A stretch of 64,000 nucleotides of DNA from Cytobacillus sp. FSL H8-0458 (GTDB lineage: Bacteria; Bacillota; Bacilli; Bacillales; Cytobacillaceae), in the NCBI RefSeq assembly GCF_038002165.1, contig NZ_JBBOBR010000001.1:1922001-1986000 (forward strand), written 5' to 3'. Under the pieces are notes generated by a model that had not been told where the DNA came from, ran no database searches, and was given only the letters and a program-made list of their open reading frames with translations. This document shows, piece after piece, positions 17,903 to 26,928 of this stretch. Both the position numbers and the translations under genes were made by a program. Positions within the stretch are counted from its first letter, which is position 1. Every line of letters begins with the position of its first letter.

Positions 17903-18002
17903 ACTGATCCCTCTTTCGTTAATTCGATTAGGTGTTATTTATTCATTATCTCATACTTCGGGAGAATTAACCTTAGATATAATTAAACAATCATTTTTTG
18001 TT

Positions 18003-18030
18003 TTGCATATTGGCAGGTAAATGATATATT
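18003..18030 (+). promoter_or_regulatory. Candidate SigA promoter of the helicase gene
   Basis: TTGCAT (18003-18008), a 16-base spacer and TATATT (18025-18030) lie about 40 bases upstream of the helicase start. Confidence 0.45.
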
Positions 18031-18069
18031 AGTCTAATTGAATATTTTAGTGAACAAAGGACGTTAAAA

Positions 18070-20307
18070 ATGACATCAACACTTGGACTTTTAAGGGCTT
18101 GGCAAAAAGCCATCCAGGCAGAGATTTTGCATTTAAAGAAATACGGGAGCTCCCGCTGGTTAATACTTAATGGGCGTCTGCTTTCAAAATCAGATGCCTA
18201 TATGTATTTTTTCGATACACCTTCAGCAATTAAAATACCAACTGGTTCATCCATAAAAATAGACTGGGGAAGTAAGAGGGTGGAAGGAAGAATCCTTTCT
18301 GCGGAAGGAAATAATGTCATTTTGGCATTAAAAGAGGATATTGGCAGCGATTTAACGGAGGCCTATTTGCTTCATGACCCATGGGAACTATTGGATCAGC
18401 TTTTTCAGCGCTTAGAGGACATAAAAGACAGCAAAAGAAAGAGGGCCAGAATAAAAAAATTGATGGATCCTTCCATGTCTCCCAAGCACCCTGCTGATAA
18501 AGTAAAGAGCAGTACCCATGAACTGATATTGCGTTCTAAATATAATCCAGTCACATATGTCTGGGGACCGCCAGGCACGGGAAAAACCTACACACTTGCA
18601 CGTGTGGCCGCCAATAAATATTTTAAAGGGCAAAATGTTCTCATTCTGGCCCACTCCAATCAAGCAATAGATGTCCTTATGGCAGAGATTTCAGCCTTTG
18701 CATCAGGCAAAAGAACAATTGCTGATGGTGATCTGCTTCGTTACGGATCACAAATCGGTCCTGCATTAATCGGTCATCATTCATTGACAGCCGAATTTCT
18801 TTTAAATAAGCAGCATTCTAATCTCTCAGAGCAAAAAGCAGGTCTAATGGAGGACCGCCGCCTGCTTAAACAGGATTTAACACGATCGTTCAGCCAAAGA
18901 GATTCCGATCAGCTAATTGAAATAGAAAAGAAGCTGACCGGAGTGCTTGAAAAAATCAGGCAAAAGGAAATAGAGTTTGTAAAAAACGCTTCGATTATAG
19001 GAACAACACTCGCAAAAGCTGCAAGTGACCCGGCAATTTATGAGAAAAATTTTGATTTGGTCATCATCGATGAAGCCAGCATGGCTTATGTTCCACAGGC
19101 TGCCTTTGCGGCTTCGCTTGGAAGAAGGGTAATTATTTGCGGGGATTTTAAACAGCTTCCACCTATCGCTGCCTCAAAACATAAGCTTTCGGAAAAATGG
19201 CTGAGGGAAGATATCTTTCACCACTCAGGCGTGTCTGATGCAGTCAAGGATGGACACTTGCATCCGCACCTTTTTCTTTTAAAAGAACAGCGCCGTATGC
19301 ACCCGGACATATCCGCTTTTTCCAATAAACATATTTATCATTCACTTGTAGGTGACCACCCCGATGCATTGGCCGCCAGAGCTCCTATCGCAGCCTGCAC
19401 ACCTTTCCCCGGGAATGCCTCAATCCTGATCAATACAAATGGATCAGGTGACTATGGAATAAAAGATGGCAGCTCAAATTCAAGAATCAATCTTTGGAAT
19501 CTATTGCTTGGATTTCAGCTGATACATGAAGCTTACACAGGAGGAAGCCGGTCGATAGGGTATGTCACTCCTTATCGCGCACAGGCATTATTAATGGAAC
19601 AGCTTCTCTGCGAGATATATGAAGAAGAAAGAGCTTCCGCTGATATTATTGCTGCGACAGTTCACCGTTTTCAGGGAAGTGAACGGGATGTCATGGTTTT
19701 TGACTCTGCCGATGCCGCGCCCCATGACAGAGCCGGAATACTGCTGATTGGGAAAGATAGCGAAAGGCTATTGAATGTAGCTATTACAAGAACCAAGGGG
19801 AAATTCATTCATATTTGCGATTTGCAATTTATACAAAACAAAGTATTTAAGAACAAAACATGGCGGAAGCTGGCAGATCACCAAGCGCACAATGGACAGG
19901 CCATTCATCCTGATCAGATTGGCAGGTGGATTAAAAATCAGCATCCGCACCTTCAATGGATGCATGCAAGAAAATTAGAGAAAGTGTTTGAGGATATTTC
20001 TAAAGCGAAAAAGGAGATTATTATTTCCCTTCCTGATGGGCAGGGATTGGGGAAAGAGTGGGGACAGGCACTTTCCAACAGGCCTCCCAAAACAAAGCTG
20101 ATCCTGCTGGCAGAGCATTCGGTCCCTTTTGTTTCTCCTGATGAGATATCGCCATTATGCCTCCCGTTCCCGTTCCTCTTAATTGACGGAAACATTTTGT
20201 GGCTGGGCATGCCGTCGGAGTCCCATAAAAACGCCTGGCCGCCATATGTAGCAGCCAGGCTCCGGTCAGCTGCTGCAGGCTCATATCTTACATCTTTAAT
20301 AAAGTAA
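18070..20307 (+). CDS. Superfamily 1 helicase (Upf1/Dna2-like) with C-terminal PLD-like region
   Basis: A 745-residue protein. Walker A is GPPGTGKT (about residues 165-172) and motif II is IDEASMA (about 335). GDFKQLPP is motif III, EQRRMHP motif IV, VTPYRAQ motif V and AITRTKGKFI motif VI. This is an AAA_11/AAA_12 helicase of the Upf1/Dna2 branch. Residues from about 610 resemble a phospholipase-D-like domain but without a clear HKD catalytic motif. It may act on nucleic acid structures in repair or RNA turnover; there is no operon partner to refine this. Confidence 0.85.
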   Translation: MTSTLGLLRAWQKAIQAEILHLKKYGSSRWLILNGRLLSKSDAYMYFFDTPSAIKIPTGSSIKIDWGSKRVEGRILSAEGNNVILALKEDIGSDLTEAYLLHDPWELLDQLFQRLEDIKDSKRKRARIKKLMDPSMSPKHPADKVKSSTHELILRSKYNPVTYVWGPPGTGKTYTLARVAANKYFKGQNVLILAHSNQAIDVLMAEISAFASGKRTIADGDLLRYGSQIGPALIGHHSLTAEFLLNKQHSNLSEQKAGLMEDRRLLKQDLTRSFSQRDSDQLIEIEKKLTGVLEKIRQKEIEFVKNASIIGTTLAKAASDPAIYEKNFDLVIIDEASMAYVPQAAFAASLGRRVIICGDFKQLPPIAASKHKLSEKWLREDIFHHSGVSDAVKDGHLHPHLFLLKEQRRMHPDISAFSNKHIYHSLVGDHPDALAARAPIAACTPFPGNASILINTNGSGDYGIKDGSSNSRINLWNLLLGFQLIHEAYTGGSRSIGYVTPYRAQALLMEQLLCEIYEEERASADIIAATVHRFQGSERDVMVFDSADAAPHDRAGILLIGKDSERLLNVAITRTKGKFIHICDLQFIQNKVFKNKTWRKLADHQAHNGQAIHPDQIGRWIKNQHPHLQWMHARKLEKVFEDISKAKKEIIISLPDGQGLGKEWGQALSNRPPKTKLILLAEHSVPFVSPDEISPLCLPFPFLLIDGNILWLGMPSESHKNAWPPYVAARLRSAAAGSYLTSLIK

Positions 20308-20335
20308 AAAAGACGCCCCAGAGAGGCGTCTTTTT
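20308..20335 (+). terminator. Helicase terminator
   Basis: AAGACGCC pairs with GGCGTCTT around a short loop, followed by TTTTT. Confidence 0.88.
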
Positions 20336-20341
20336 CTACGT

Positions 20342-20410
20342 ATTGCGGCGACACGACTGCACTCCACATAGTGCATTGCCAAGAATGGCGTGTCTGTCGT
20401 CTTATGCAAT
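20342..20410. other. Possible multi-branched RNA or DNA structure
   Basis: ATTGC (20342-20346) pairs with GCAAT (20406-20410). GACACG (20350-20355) pairs with CGTGTC (20389-20394). Inside are TGCACT/AGTGCA (20358-20363 with 20370-20375) and GCCA/TGGC (20378-20381 with 20386-20389, competing for one base). It lies between a terminator and the next gene. No known RNA family is recognised. Confidence 0.35.
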
Positions 20411-20573
20411 TAGCTCATCGCTTTATTAATATAGCATGATGTCAAATAGAAAACAAGCTTTTTTTTGCAGGCAGTCCCTTATGCTGAAGTTGAAACTTTT
20501 TATACAGTTTGTTCGTTTAATATATAATAAGGGGAAATAATAAGGGAACTTAAGAAATAGCGAAGGAGTCACC

Positions 20574-22652
20574 ATGGAAAAATTTCATCGATTCAAAAAA
20601 GCTTTTGCAGCATTTTGGCGCAAAAAGCACCTGACACAAATTCTGCTGCTTTTATCACTAACTATATTACTTTTAACCATTCTCTTTTTTGCGTTTCTGG
20701 CAGCTACAGCTAACGTGGAGACTTTAAAAGAGGGATTAAGGCAGTCAACTGTTATTTACGATAAAGACGGTGATACTGCTGCAAGTCTTGCGGAAAATAG
20801 AGCAGAGGGTGCAAATATTGAAGAATTGCCTGAACATGTGGGCAATGCCGTTATCGCAATTGAAGATGAACGCTTTTATAAGCATAACGGCTTTGATATA
20901 AAAGGGATTGCCCGAGCCTTCTTTGGCAACTTATTTGCAGGGGGCATAACCGGCGGAGGAAGTACAATTACTCAGCAGCTCGCCAAAAATGCTTTACTTT
21001 CACCTGAACAGACCTACAAGCGAAAAGCTGAGGAATTATTCCTGGCAGTTGAAATCGAAAAAAATTATAAAAAAGATGAAATCCTGCAAATGTATTTAAA
21101 TCAGGTTTACTTCGGAAGCGGCTCATGGGGAATTGAACAGGCATCCAATAAGTATTTCAGCAAAACACCAAAGCAATTGAGCATCAGCGAAAGTGCATTG
21201 CTTGCAGGATTGCTTCAATCACCTTCTGCTCTCGATCCATACAATCATTACGAACGGGCAATTAAAAGAAGGAATGTTGTCCTTGGAAAGATGAAAGAGC
21301 ACAAGATGATTTCAACAGAAGAGTATGAGAACGCTGTAAATGAAAAAATCCAATTACAGGAAGGAACCCGAAGCAAGAAGGAAAGGAAATATCCTTACTA
21401 TGTTGATGCCGTCCTTGATGAAGCAATAAATAAGTACGGATTAACACAGGAAGAGATATTTACCAGAGGTTATAAAATATACACAGAAATGGATCAAAAT
21501 CTGCAATCAAGCCTGGAAAATGTTTATCAAAAAGACTCAATCTTCCCAGCTGGCATGAATGGAGAAATCGTACAGAGCGGTGCTGTCCTTCTTGATCCCG
21601 CTACAGGGGGAGTCAGAGGGCTGGTCGGCGGCAGAGGTGAACATGTTTTCAGAGGATTCAACAGGGCCACACATATCAAAGCTCAGCCCGGTTCAACACT
21701 AAAGCCTTTAGCCGTTTACACACCTGCCCTTGAAGAGGGATACTCACCAACATCGATGCTGAAGGATGAACCCGTAACATACGGAGATTACACACCGGCT
21801 AACGCTTCCGGACAATATGCAGGCGAAGTTTCCATGTATAAAGCTGTGGAAGACTCGATAAATGTCCCAGCCGTATGGCTGCTTAATGAAATTGGACTGG
21901 ATAAAGGGCTGGATGCTCTCGAGAGGTTCGGAATCCCGCTCGAAAAAGAAGATGAATATCTAGGTATTGCCCTAGGCGGGATGAGAAAGGGAATTTCACC
22001 TTTAAAGCTAGCCGAAGCATATGCGGCATTCCCTAATGGCGGTAAGCGCAGCGATGCACATTTAATTACGAAAATCGTGGGTCCGACCGGAAGCGTCATT
22101 GCGGAGCGCGACAAAAAAACAGTTAAAGTTACAACGAAAACTGTATCTAACCAAATGACTTCCATGCTATTAAATGTAGTTGAAACCGGGACAGGGAGCG
22201 CTACAAAGATAGAAGGAGTTCAAATCGCCGGGAAAACGGGTTCAACCCAGCTCCCATATAAAGACATTAACGGAACAAAGGATCAATGGTTTGTAGGCTA
22301 TACACCGAATTTGGTTGGTGCTGTCTGGCTGGGGTATGACCAGACTGACAGGGAACATTATTTGTCAAAAAGCAGTTCTGAAACAGCAGTCCCTGTCTTC
22401 AGATCGATAATGGAGTCAAGCCTGCCATACATGCAGGAAGGGGAATTTACTACTAAGTCGGTAAATGAAAAGCTCGAGAAAAAGGAATTAACAGAAGAAA
22501 TTGGTCAAACTATTAAAGAACAGGCTGAAAAATTTGAAGGAAAACTGAGAGAGGATCTTCCAATCTGGAAGGAGAAATTGAGAGAAGGAAAGCAGGAACT
22601 TGAAGATTTCGGCCGATTCCTGAAAGACAAATGGGATCAATTCAGCAATTAG
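20574..22652 (+). CDS. Class A penicillin-binding protein (PBP1A family)
   Basis: A 692-residue bifunctional cell-wall synthase. An N-terminal membrane anchor (about 20-43) precedes a glycosyltransferase domain with EDERFYKHNGFD (catalytic Glu) and GGSTITQQLAKN. The transpeptidase has QPGSTLKP (SxxK), EDSINVP (SxN) and GKTGST (KTGT-like). The C-terminus is a charged helical tail of about 70 residues. It polymerises lipid II and cross-links peptides outside the membrane. It differs from the PonA, PbpF, PbpG and PbpD sequences I remember, so no symbol is given. Confidence 0.9.
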   Translation: MEKFHRFKKAFAAFWRKKHLTQILLLLSLTILLLTILFFAFLAATANVETLKEGLRQSTVIYDKDGDTAASLAENRAEGANIEELPEHVGNAVIAIEDERFYKHNGFDIKGIARAFFGNLFAGGITGGGSTITQQLAKNALLSPEQTYKRKAEELFLAVEIEKNYKKDEILQMYLNQVYFGSGSWGIEQASNKYFSKTPKQLSISESALLAGLLQSPSALDPYNHYERAIKRRNVVLGKMKEHKMISTEEYENAVNEKIQLQEGTRSKKERKYPYYVDAVLDEAINKYGLTQEEIFTRGYKIYTEMDQNLQSSLENVYQKDSIFPAGMNGEIVQSGAVLLDPATGGVRGLVGGRGEHVFRGFNRATHIKAQPGSTLKPLAVYTPALEEGYSPTSMLKDEPVTYGDYTPANASGQYAGEVSMYKAVEDSINVPAVWLLNEIGLDKGLDALERFGIPLEKEDEYLGIALGGMRKGISPLKLAEAYAAFPNGGKRSDAHLITKIVGPTGSVIAERDKKTVKVTTKTVSNQMTSMLLNVVETGTGSATKIEGVQIAGKTGSTQLPYKDINGTKDQWFVGYTPNLVGAVWLGYDQTDREHYLSKSSSETAVPVFRSIMESSLPYMQEGEFTTKSVNEKLEKKELTEEIGQTIKEQAEKFEGKLREDLPIWKEKLREGKQELEDFGRFLKDKWDQFSN

Positions 22653-22660
22653 TGTAATAG

Positions 22661-22693
22661 AGAGAATGGCTTACAAAGCTGTTCTCTTTTTTT
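22661..22693 (+). terminator. PBP terminator
   Basis: AGAGAATGGCTT pairs (with G-U pairs) with AAGCTGTTCTCT around ACA, followed by a T run. Confidence 0.88.
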
Positions 22694-22826
22694 GCTTTAT
22701 AAAACTTTATACTGGAATAATTCAGTAAAACAGTGTAATCTGAATATTTATAGCACCCACTAACAAAACGACAGCATTCGCTATCATATTGCTAGCTGTT
22801 AGATATTAATAGCCAGGAGGATTACA

Positions 22827-23021
22827 ATGAGTGGAGAAACCCGTATTCAGCTAAATGTCCGCATCTCAAAAGAAACATCAAATAAGCTTGATGAAATTGT
22901 TGATTATTATCAGGAAAACACGAAACTCGGCAGGATTTATAAAGGCGATGTGTTAACAGATATTATTGAAAAATCATATGAAGTAATGAATAAGCAAAAA
23001 AATCTCAATAAGAAATTTTAA
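22827..23021 (+). CDS. Small ribbon-helix-helix-like protein
   Basis: A 64-residue protein with the pattern TRIQLNVRISKETSNKLDEIV, a beta strand followed by helices as in ribbon-helix-helix DNA-binding proteins, then a longer helix. AGGAGG precedes the ATG. The HD-domain gene starts 22 bases after its stop, so cotranscription is likely. A regulatory role is inferred from the fold only. Confidence 0.65.
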   Translation: MSGETRIQLNVRISKETSNKLDEIVDYYQENTKLGRIYKGDVLTDIIEKSYEVMNKQKNLNKKF

Positions 23022-23043
23022 TTTTTAACTGGAGGGGAATTAC

Positions 23044-23568
23044 ATGAGGGATGTTAAACTGACCGATATCTATCAGCATCGGATCGCACAAAAATATATA
23101 TCACGCTCCGGCATCGCTCATGCTATTGCAGTTGCCTATCATGCATTCCAGATTGCCAAAGAATCGGAAGAAGATGTTGATTCAGCAGCCAAAGCAGGCT
23201 TTATGCATGACATTGGCCATTATACCTGGTACAAAAATGGAAAATGGGATTACGACCTATACAGGCAGAATGACATTCATGCCATTAAGGGTGCTGAGCG
23301 GGCACATAAACTGCTGATAAGACTTGGCGAGAACCCGATTAAAGCAAAAGAGATTGCTTTGGCTATCCTTTTTCACACGGATTCATTTCTGCCTGGCGGC
23401 GAAGTTGTCAGAACTCCGCTGCAATCCCTGGTCAAACTGGCAGATGAAAAAGATGAAGAACCCGGTGGAGCCCATCACTATCGCGAACTTGATTTTGAGC
23501 GGGCTATGAAAAGCCTTGAATTACTCGATAATAAGATTGATCAATATCTTGAAAAAAAAGAAGAATAA
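23044..23568 (+). CDS. HD domain phosphohydrolase-like protein
   Basis: A 174-residue protein with an HD-type metal site: His in SGIAHAIAVAYHA (about residues 24-36), the HD pair in GFMHDIGHY (about 58-66) and later LFHTDSF. The substrate is unknown; HD proteins hydrolyse phosphoesters including nucleotides. GGAGGGG precedes ATG 23044. It follows the small RHH-like gene. Confidence 0.75.
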   Translation: MRDVKLTDIYQHRIAQKYISRSGIAHAIAVAYHAFQIAKESEEDVDSAAKAGFMHDIGHYTWYKNGKWDYDLYRQNDIHAIKGAERAHKLLIRLGENPIKAKEIALAILFHTDSFLPGGEVVRTPLQSLVKLADEKDEEPGGAHHYRELDFERAMKSLELLDNKIDQYLEKKEE

Positions 23569-23587
23569 CCTAAATATCTGTCATGTT

Positions 23588-23636
23588 ATGCGCTTCCCCA
23601 GGAAATTCAGTTTTTATTTTTTGAAGGGAAGCGCAT
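23588..23636 (+). terminator. Large-loop hairpin, possible terminator
   Basis: ATGCGCTTCCC (23588-23598) is perfectly complementary to 23626-23636. The 27-base loop contains a T-rich run, so termination is less certain than for its neighbours. Confidence 0.55.
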
Positions 23637-23686
23637 GTTTCATGAAGAATTATATTTCATGGCGATGATCAGATGATCAAATTATT

Positions 23687-23848
23687 ATGTGCAGGGATGG
23701 TGTTGCGGCAGTGAGGGCAAGGACTCGAAGACAACAGTCATTAAATGTGGAAGAAATCAAATTTAGATTAACAACTGTATTTCTGCATCTATCATTTTAT
23801 GCAATGATTATATTTATCTTAATCTTATTTTTGGAGTTATTTGGTTAA
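23687..23848 (+). CDS. Possible small single-pass membrane protein
   Basis: An open frame of 53 codons from ATG 23687 (or 45 from GTG 23711) encodes a basic N-terminus (RARTRRQQSLN) and one strongly hydrophobic C-terminal segment (HLSFYAMIIFILILFLELFG). This positive-then-membrane layout is typical of small membrane proteins. No convincing ribosome site precedes either start, so the call is tentative. Confidence 0.3.
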   Translation: MCRDGVAAVRARTRRQQSLNVEEIKFRLTTVFLHLSFYAMIIFILILFLELFG

Positions 23849-23861
23849 CGTACATAGAAAA

Positions 23862-23893
23862 ATCCCGGGTAAGTCCAGTTCCTTTCCCGGGAT
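23862..23893 (-). terminator. Terminator of the HAD phosphatase gene
   Basis: An ATCCCGGG/CCCGGGAT stem is followed by TTTTTC when read on the reverse strand. Confidence 0.8.
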
Positions 23894-23899
23894 CCTGCT

Positions 23900-24556
23900 C
23901 TAGCATTTTGGCAAAATGCCTTTTTCAGTTAGAAACTCTTCCACTTCTGTAAATTCTTTTACGGGAACAAACCTTATGCCCTTTTCCCGAAGAAGGTCCT
24001 GAAGCCCATTTTTGGCAAAGGTGATATCCGCATGCTCTGCAGGGTGTGAATCCGGTTCACTGTCCCCCATAAAAAACACTGTTTCATATTCCTTCTGTAA
24101 GTCCTGAATGACCTTTGATTTATCAATGCCATATTGTTCATGATAATGCTGATGATTTTTATCAATATTCATATGGACATTCTTCTCATGGTAATATCCT
24201 TCATTCGAATATACCTTAACATTTTTAACTCCATACTTTTTTAAAATGTAATGGATATAATAGTCAGTGCCGGCACTTAAAATATAAAAATCTCCGCCAT
24301 TCTGCTGAATCTTTTCAATAAAATCAGGAACATATTCATCTATTTCAATTGAATAAATATCGCTGATAATTTGTTCTTCATCCTGATTGATAGAAGTGAA
24401 GACTTTATTCAAGAAGTCGATATCCTTTATCTCTCCAGCCTTCCATTTTGGCATCAGCTTGCGACCTTCCGGAAAATATTTATCCATCATAATCAAATAA
24501 AAGTCTCTTTTTGAAATTGTTCCATCAAAGTCTGAAACAAAAGCCCATTTTTTCAT
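23900..24556 (-). CDS. MtnX-like HAD-IB phosphatase
   Basis: A 218-residue haloacid-dehalogenase-type phosphatase. SDFDGTIS (about residues 7-14) holds the nucleophile Asp, ILSAGTDYY the Ser/Thr motif and FMGDSEPD the acidic motif. It resembles MtnX (methionine salvage phosphatase), but no other mtn gene is nearby, so the substrate is open. ATG 24556 has GGAGG 8 bases upstream; the TTG at 24571 sits inside that site and is rejected. Confidence 0.75.
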   Translation of the reverse strand: MKKWAFVSDFDGTISKRDFYLIMMDKYFPEGRKLMPKWKAGEIKDIDFLNKVFTSINQDEEQIISDIYSIEIDEYVPDFIEKIQQNGGDFYILSAGTDYYIHYILKKYGVKNVKVYSNEGYYHEKNVHMNIDKNHQHYHEQYGIDKSKVIQDLQKEYETVFFMGDSEPDSHPAEHADITFAKNGLQDLLREKGIRFVPVKEFTEVEEFLTEKGILPKC

Positions 24557-24720
24557 TCTATAAACCTCCAATAAGACATTTCTGCATTTTATGGTGCTAT
24601 GCTATCTTAACTTTACCCTTTGTTTTTTATGTTCAATCAGTGAAAAAACGTCTTTTGATTTTATTCCTGATGAGTTTAATGGTATTATTAATTTGATTTT
24701 TACATAAGGAGATGATTAGT

Positions 24721-25158
24721 ATGGCAGAAAAAGGATATATATTAATGAAAAACGGTGAAAAGGTTGAATTCGAACTATATCCTGAAGCAGCACCAGGGAC
24801 AGTTGAAAATTTCAAAAAGCTTGCTAATGAAGGCTTTTATAATGGCTTGAATTTCCATCGTGTAATTCCTGGGTTTGTAAGTCAAGGAGGCTGCCCGAAC
24901 GGAACAGGCACTGGTGGTCCAGGGTACACAATCAAGTGTGAAACAGAAGGAAACCCTCATAAGCATGTAGAAGGATCTCTTTCTATGGCTCACGCAGGCC
25001 GCGATACAGGCGGAAGCCAGTTCTTTATCGTTCATGAGCCACAGCCTCACCTAAACGGTGTTCATACTGTATTTGGAAAAGTTACTTCCGGGATGGAAGC
25101 AGTTAAAGCAATGAGAAACGGCGATGTTATGGAGAAAGTTGAAATTCTTGAAGGATAA
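24721..25158 (+). CDS. ppiB: Peptidyl-prolyl cis-trans isomerase (cyclophilin)
   Basis: A 145-residue cyclophilin with [35 protein letters not shown] and [11 protein letters not shown], the conserved active-site and binding segments. Its length matches Bacillus PpiB. It is cytoplasmic (no signal) and catalyses proline isomerisation during folding. ATG 24721 has AAGGAG 9 bases upstream and is preferred to the ATG at 24712. Monocistronic. Confidence 0.92.
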   Translation: MAEKGYILMKNGEKVEFELYPEAAPGTVENFKKLANEGFYNGLNFHRVIPGFVSQGGCPNGTGTGGPGYTIKCETEGNPHKHVEGSLSMAHAGRDTGGSQFFIVHEPQPHLNGVHTVFGKVTSGMEAVKAMRNGDVMEKVEILEG

Positions 25159-25168
25159 TCAGTTCAGT

Positions 25169-25194
25169 AAAAAGAGCCTTAAGGGCTCTTTTTG
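25169..25194 (+). terminator. ppiB terminator
   Basis: AAAGAGCC pairs with GGCTCTTT around TTAAG, followed by T residues. Confidence 0.88.
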
Positions 25195-25258
25195 TTTTGT
25201 TTACCTGACGTTTTAGGTAAAATGAACAATAGCTAGTCAAAATCGAAAGGATGGTTAT

Positions 25259-25771
25259 ATGGAGCCTATTAAAGACCATTTTAAAAAAAATCTTGATTTG
25301 CTTTTTGTCGGCTTCAATCCAAGCATTCGATCAGGAGAGACAGGCCACCATTTTGCAAACCCAAACAACCGCTTTTGGAAAATTCTTCATGAATCAGGCT
25401 TAACTCCCCGTAAATACGCCGCAGCGGAAGACTATAAACTATTGGAATTGGGTTATGGAATGACAAATATTGTTCCAAGGCCAACCAAAGCAGCCGATGA
25501 AATAACGAAGGAAGAATATAAAGAAGGAAGAGCAGAGCTGATGAAAAAAATAGCTGAACTCAAGCCAAAGGTTATTTGCTTTGTTGGAAAAGGCGTATAC
25601 CAGGAATACAGCCGCAAAAAAAGGCTGCCATGGGGAATTCAGGAGGAATCAGTGGTTCCCGGCACTATCGACTTTGTTGCTCCTTCATCTTCCGGACTTG
25701 TCAGAATGAAAATAGATGAAATTATACAAATCTATACGGAGATTCCGGAGCTTTTAAAAACTCTGAGATAA
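25259..25771 (+). CDS. mug: Mug/TDG-type G:T/U mismatch DNA glycosylase
   Basis: A 170-residue protein. FVGFNPSIRSGETGHHFANPNNRFW-type N-terminus (about residues 16-40) matches Mug GINPG, with Asn20 at the catalytic position, and PSSSGLVRM (about 140) matches the intercalation loop NPSGLSR. Mug removes uracil, thymine or ethenocytosine from G-mispairs in DNA. AAAGGATGG precedes ATG 25259. It lies near other nucleic-acid damage genes (27.8 kb) but is not in an operon with them. Confidence 0.85.
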   Translation: MEPIKDHFKKNLDLLFVGFNPSIRSGETGHHFANPNNRFWKILHESGLTPRKYAAAEDYKLLELGYGMTNIVPRPTKAADEITKEEYKEGRAELMKKIAELKPKVICFVGKGVYQEYSRKKRLPWGIQEESVVPGTIDFVAPSSSGLVRMKIDEIIQIYTEIPELLKTLR

Positions 25772-25890
25772 ACCCGTTTCATGAGTGCTTTGACACAAGA
25801 ATAATGCCACTTTATAGTCCAAATATCACAAATTCTTCCTTTTTAAAATCACAATTCTATTAAATTTCGCTACCAACGGTACTGTTATTA

Positions 25891-25905
25891 AATATTCAGA
25901 ATTGT
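25891..25905 (+). promoter_or_regulatory. Candidate CodY box upstream of ispA
   Basis: This site agrees with the CodY consensus AATTTTCWGAAAATT at 11 of 15 positions, with the TTCAGAA core intact. ispA is known as a nutrient-regulated gene in Bacillus. Tentative. Confidence 0.35.
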
Positions 25906-25962
25906 TAAAATGTAGTTACAGCAAGAACCAGCTTCAATTTAATCTCTTAAGGAGGGAAAGAA

Positions 25963-26928
25963 ATGGAGCAATATGTTCGTGTCATTCCTTATAAGGTGAT
26001 TCAGCAGGAAGAGGATGTTAAGGAAGTTCCAAAGGGCGTGGAATTGATTCAGGCGCCAAAGGTTTGGAGCGAAACAAAAGGAAAAGGAATTAAAATTGCT
26101 GTTTTGGACACCGGCTGCGACATTAGCCATCCTGATCTGAAGGACCGTGTAACGGGCGGCCGGAACTTTACAGACGATGATAACAGCGATCCAAATAGCT
26201 TCAAGGACTATAATGGCCACGGAACACATGTGGCAGGGACTATTGCTGCGCATGAAAATGATGCGGGTGTTATTGGGGTAGCTCCTGAAGCAGAACTCCT
26301 TATTGTAAAGGTCTTAAATAAAAATGGTTCCGGACAATACGAATGGATTATCAAGGGCATCCATTATGCCATCGAGCAAAATGCAGATATCATCTCCATG
26401 TCGCTTGGCGGGCCAGCTGATGTTCCTGAACTGCATGATGCGATTAAAGCCGCTGTTAATAAGAATATCCTTGTAGTATGCGCAGCGGGAAATGAAGGGG
26501 ATGGTGACGACTCAACCGACGAGTTTGCTTATCCAGGCTGCTATAATGAGGTGATTAGTGTTGGGGCTATTAACCTCGAAAGGGATTCTTCCGAGTTTAC
26601 AAACTCTCATAATGAAATAGATTTAGTGGCGCCAGGGGAAGGAATATTATCCACCTTTCTGAACGGAAAGTATGCAACCCTCAGCGGTACTTCAATGGCT
26701 GCTCCACATGTTTCCGGAGCTCTGGCCCTGATCAAGGATTTTGCAAACAGGCAATTTGAAAGAAAGCTTTCAGAACCTGAACTTTTTGCCCAATTAATCA
26801 GAAGAACGGTTCCGCTTGGCAATTCTCCCAAACTTGAAGGAAACGGACTCGTTTATTTAACCGTTCCAGATCATTTAGCCGGAATCTTTGACCAGGAGTT
26901 CAAATCGACGGTTCTTAATGCCATATGA
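25963..26928 (+). CDS. ispA: Major intracellular serine protease
   Basis: A 321-residue subtilisin without a signal peptide. The short N-terminal inhibitory extension contains VIPYKV, the IPY-type motif of intracellular subtilisins. The catalytic triad is Asp49 (AVLDTG), His86 (GHGTHVAG) and Ser244 (SGTSMA). It degrades cytoplasmic proteins in stationary phase. AAGGAGGG precedes the ATG. The next gene overlaps its stop by 4 bases (ATGA), so the nuclease downstream is translationally coupled. Confidence 0.92.
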   Translation: MEQYVRVIPYKVIQQEEDVKEVPKGVELIQAPKVWSETKGKGIKIAVLDTGCDISHPDLKDRVTGGRNFTDDDNSDPNSFKDYNGHGTHVAGTIAAHENDAGVIGVAPEAELLIVKVLNKNGSGQYEWIIKGIHYAIEQNADIISMSLGGPADVPELHDAIKAAVNKNILVVCAAGNEGDGDDSTDEFAYPGCYNEVISVGAINLERDSSEFTNSHNEIDLVAPGEGILSTFLNGKYATLSGTSMAAPHVSGALALIKDFANRQFERKLSEPELFAQLIRRTVPLGNSPKLEGNGLVYLTVPDHLAGIFDQEFKSTVLNAI

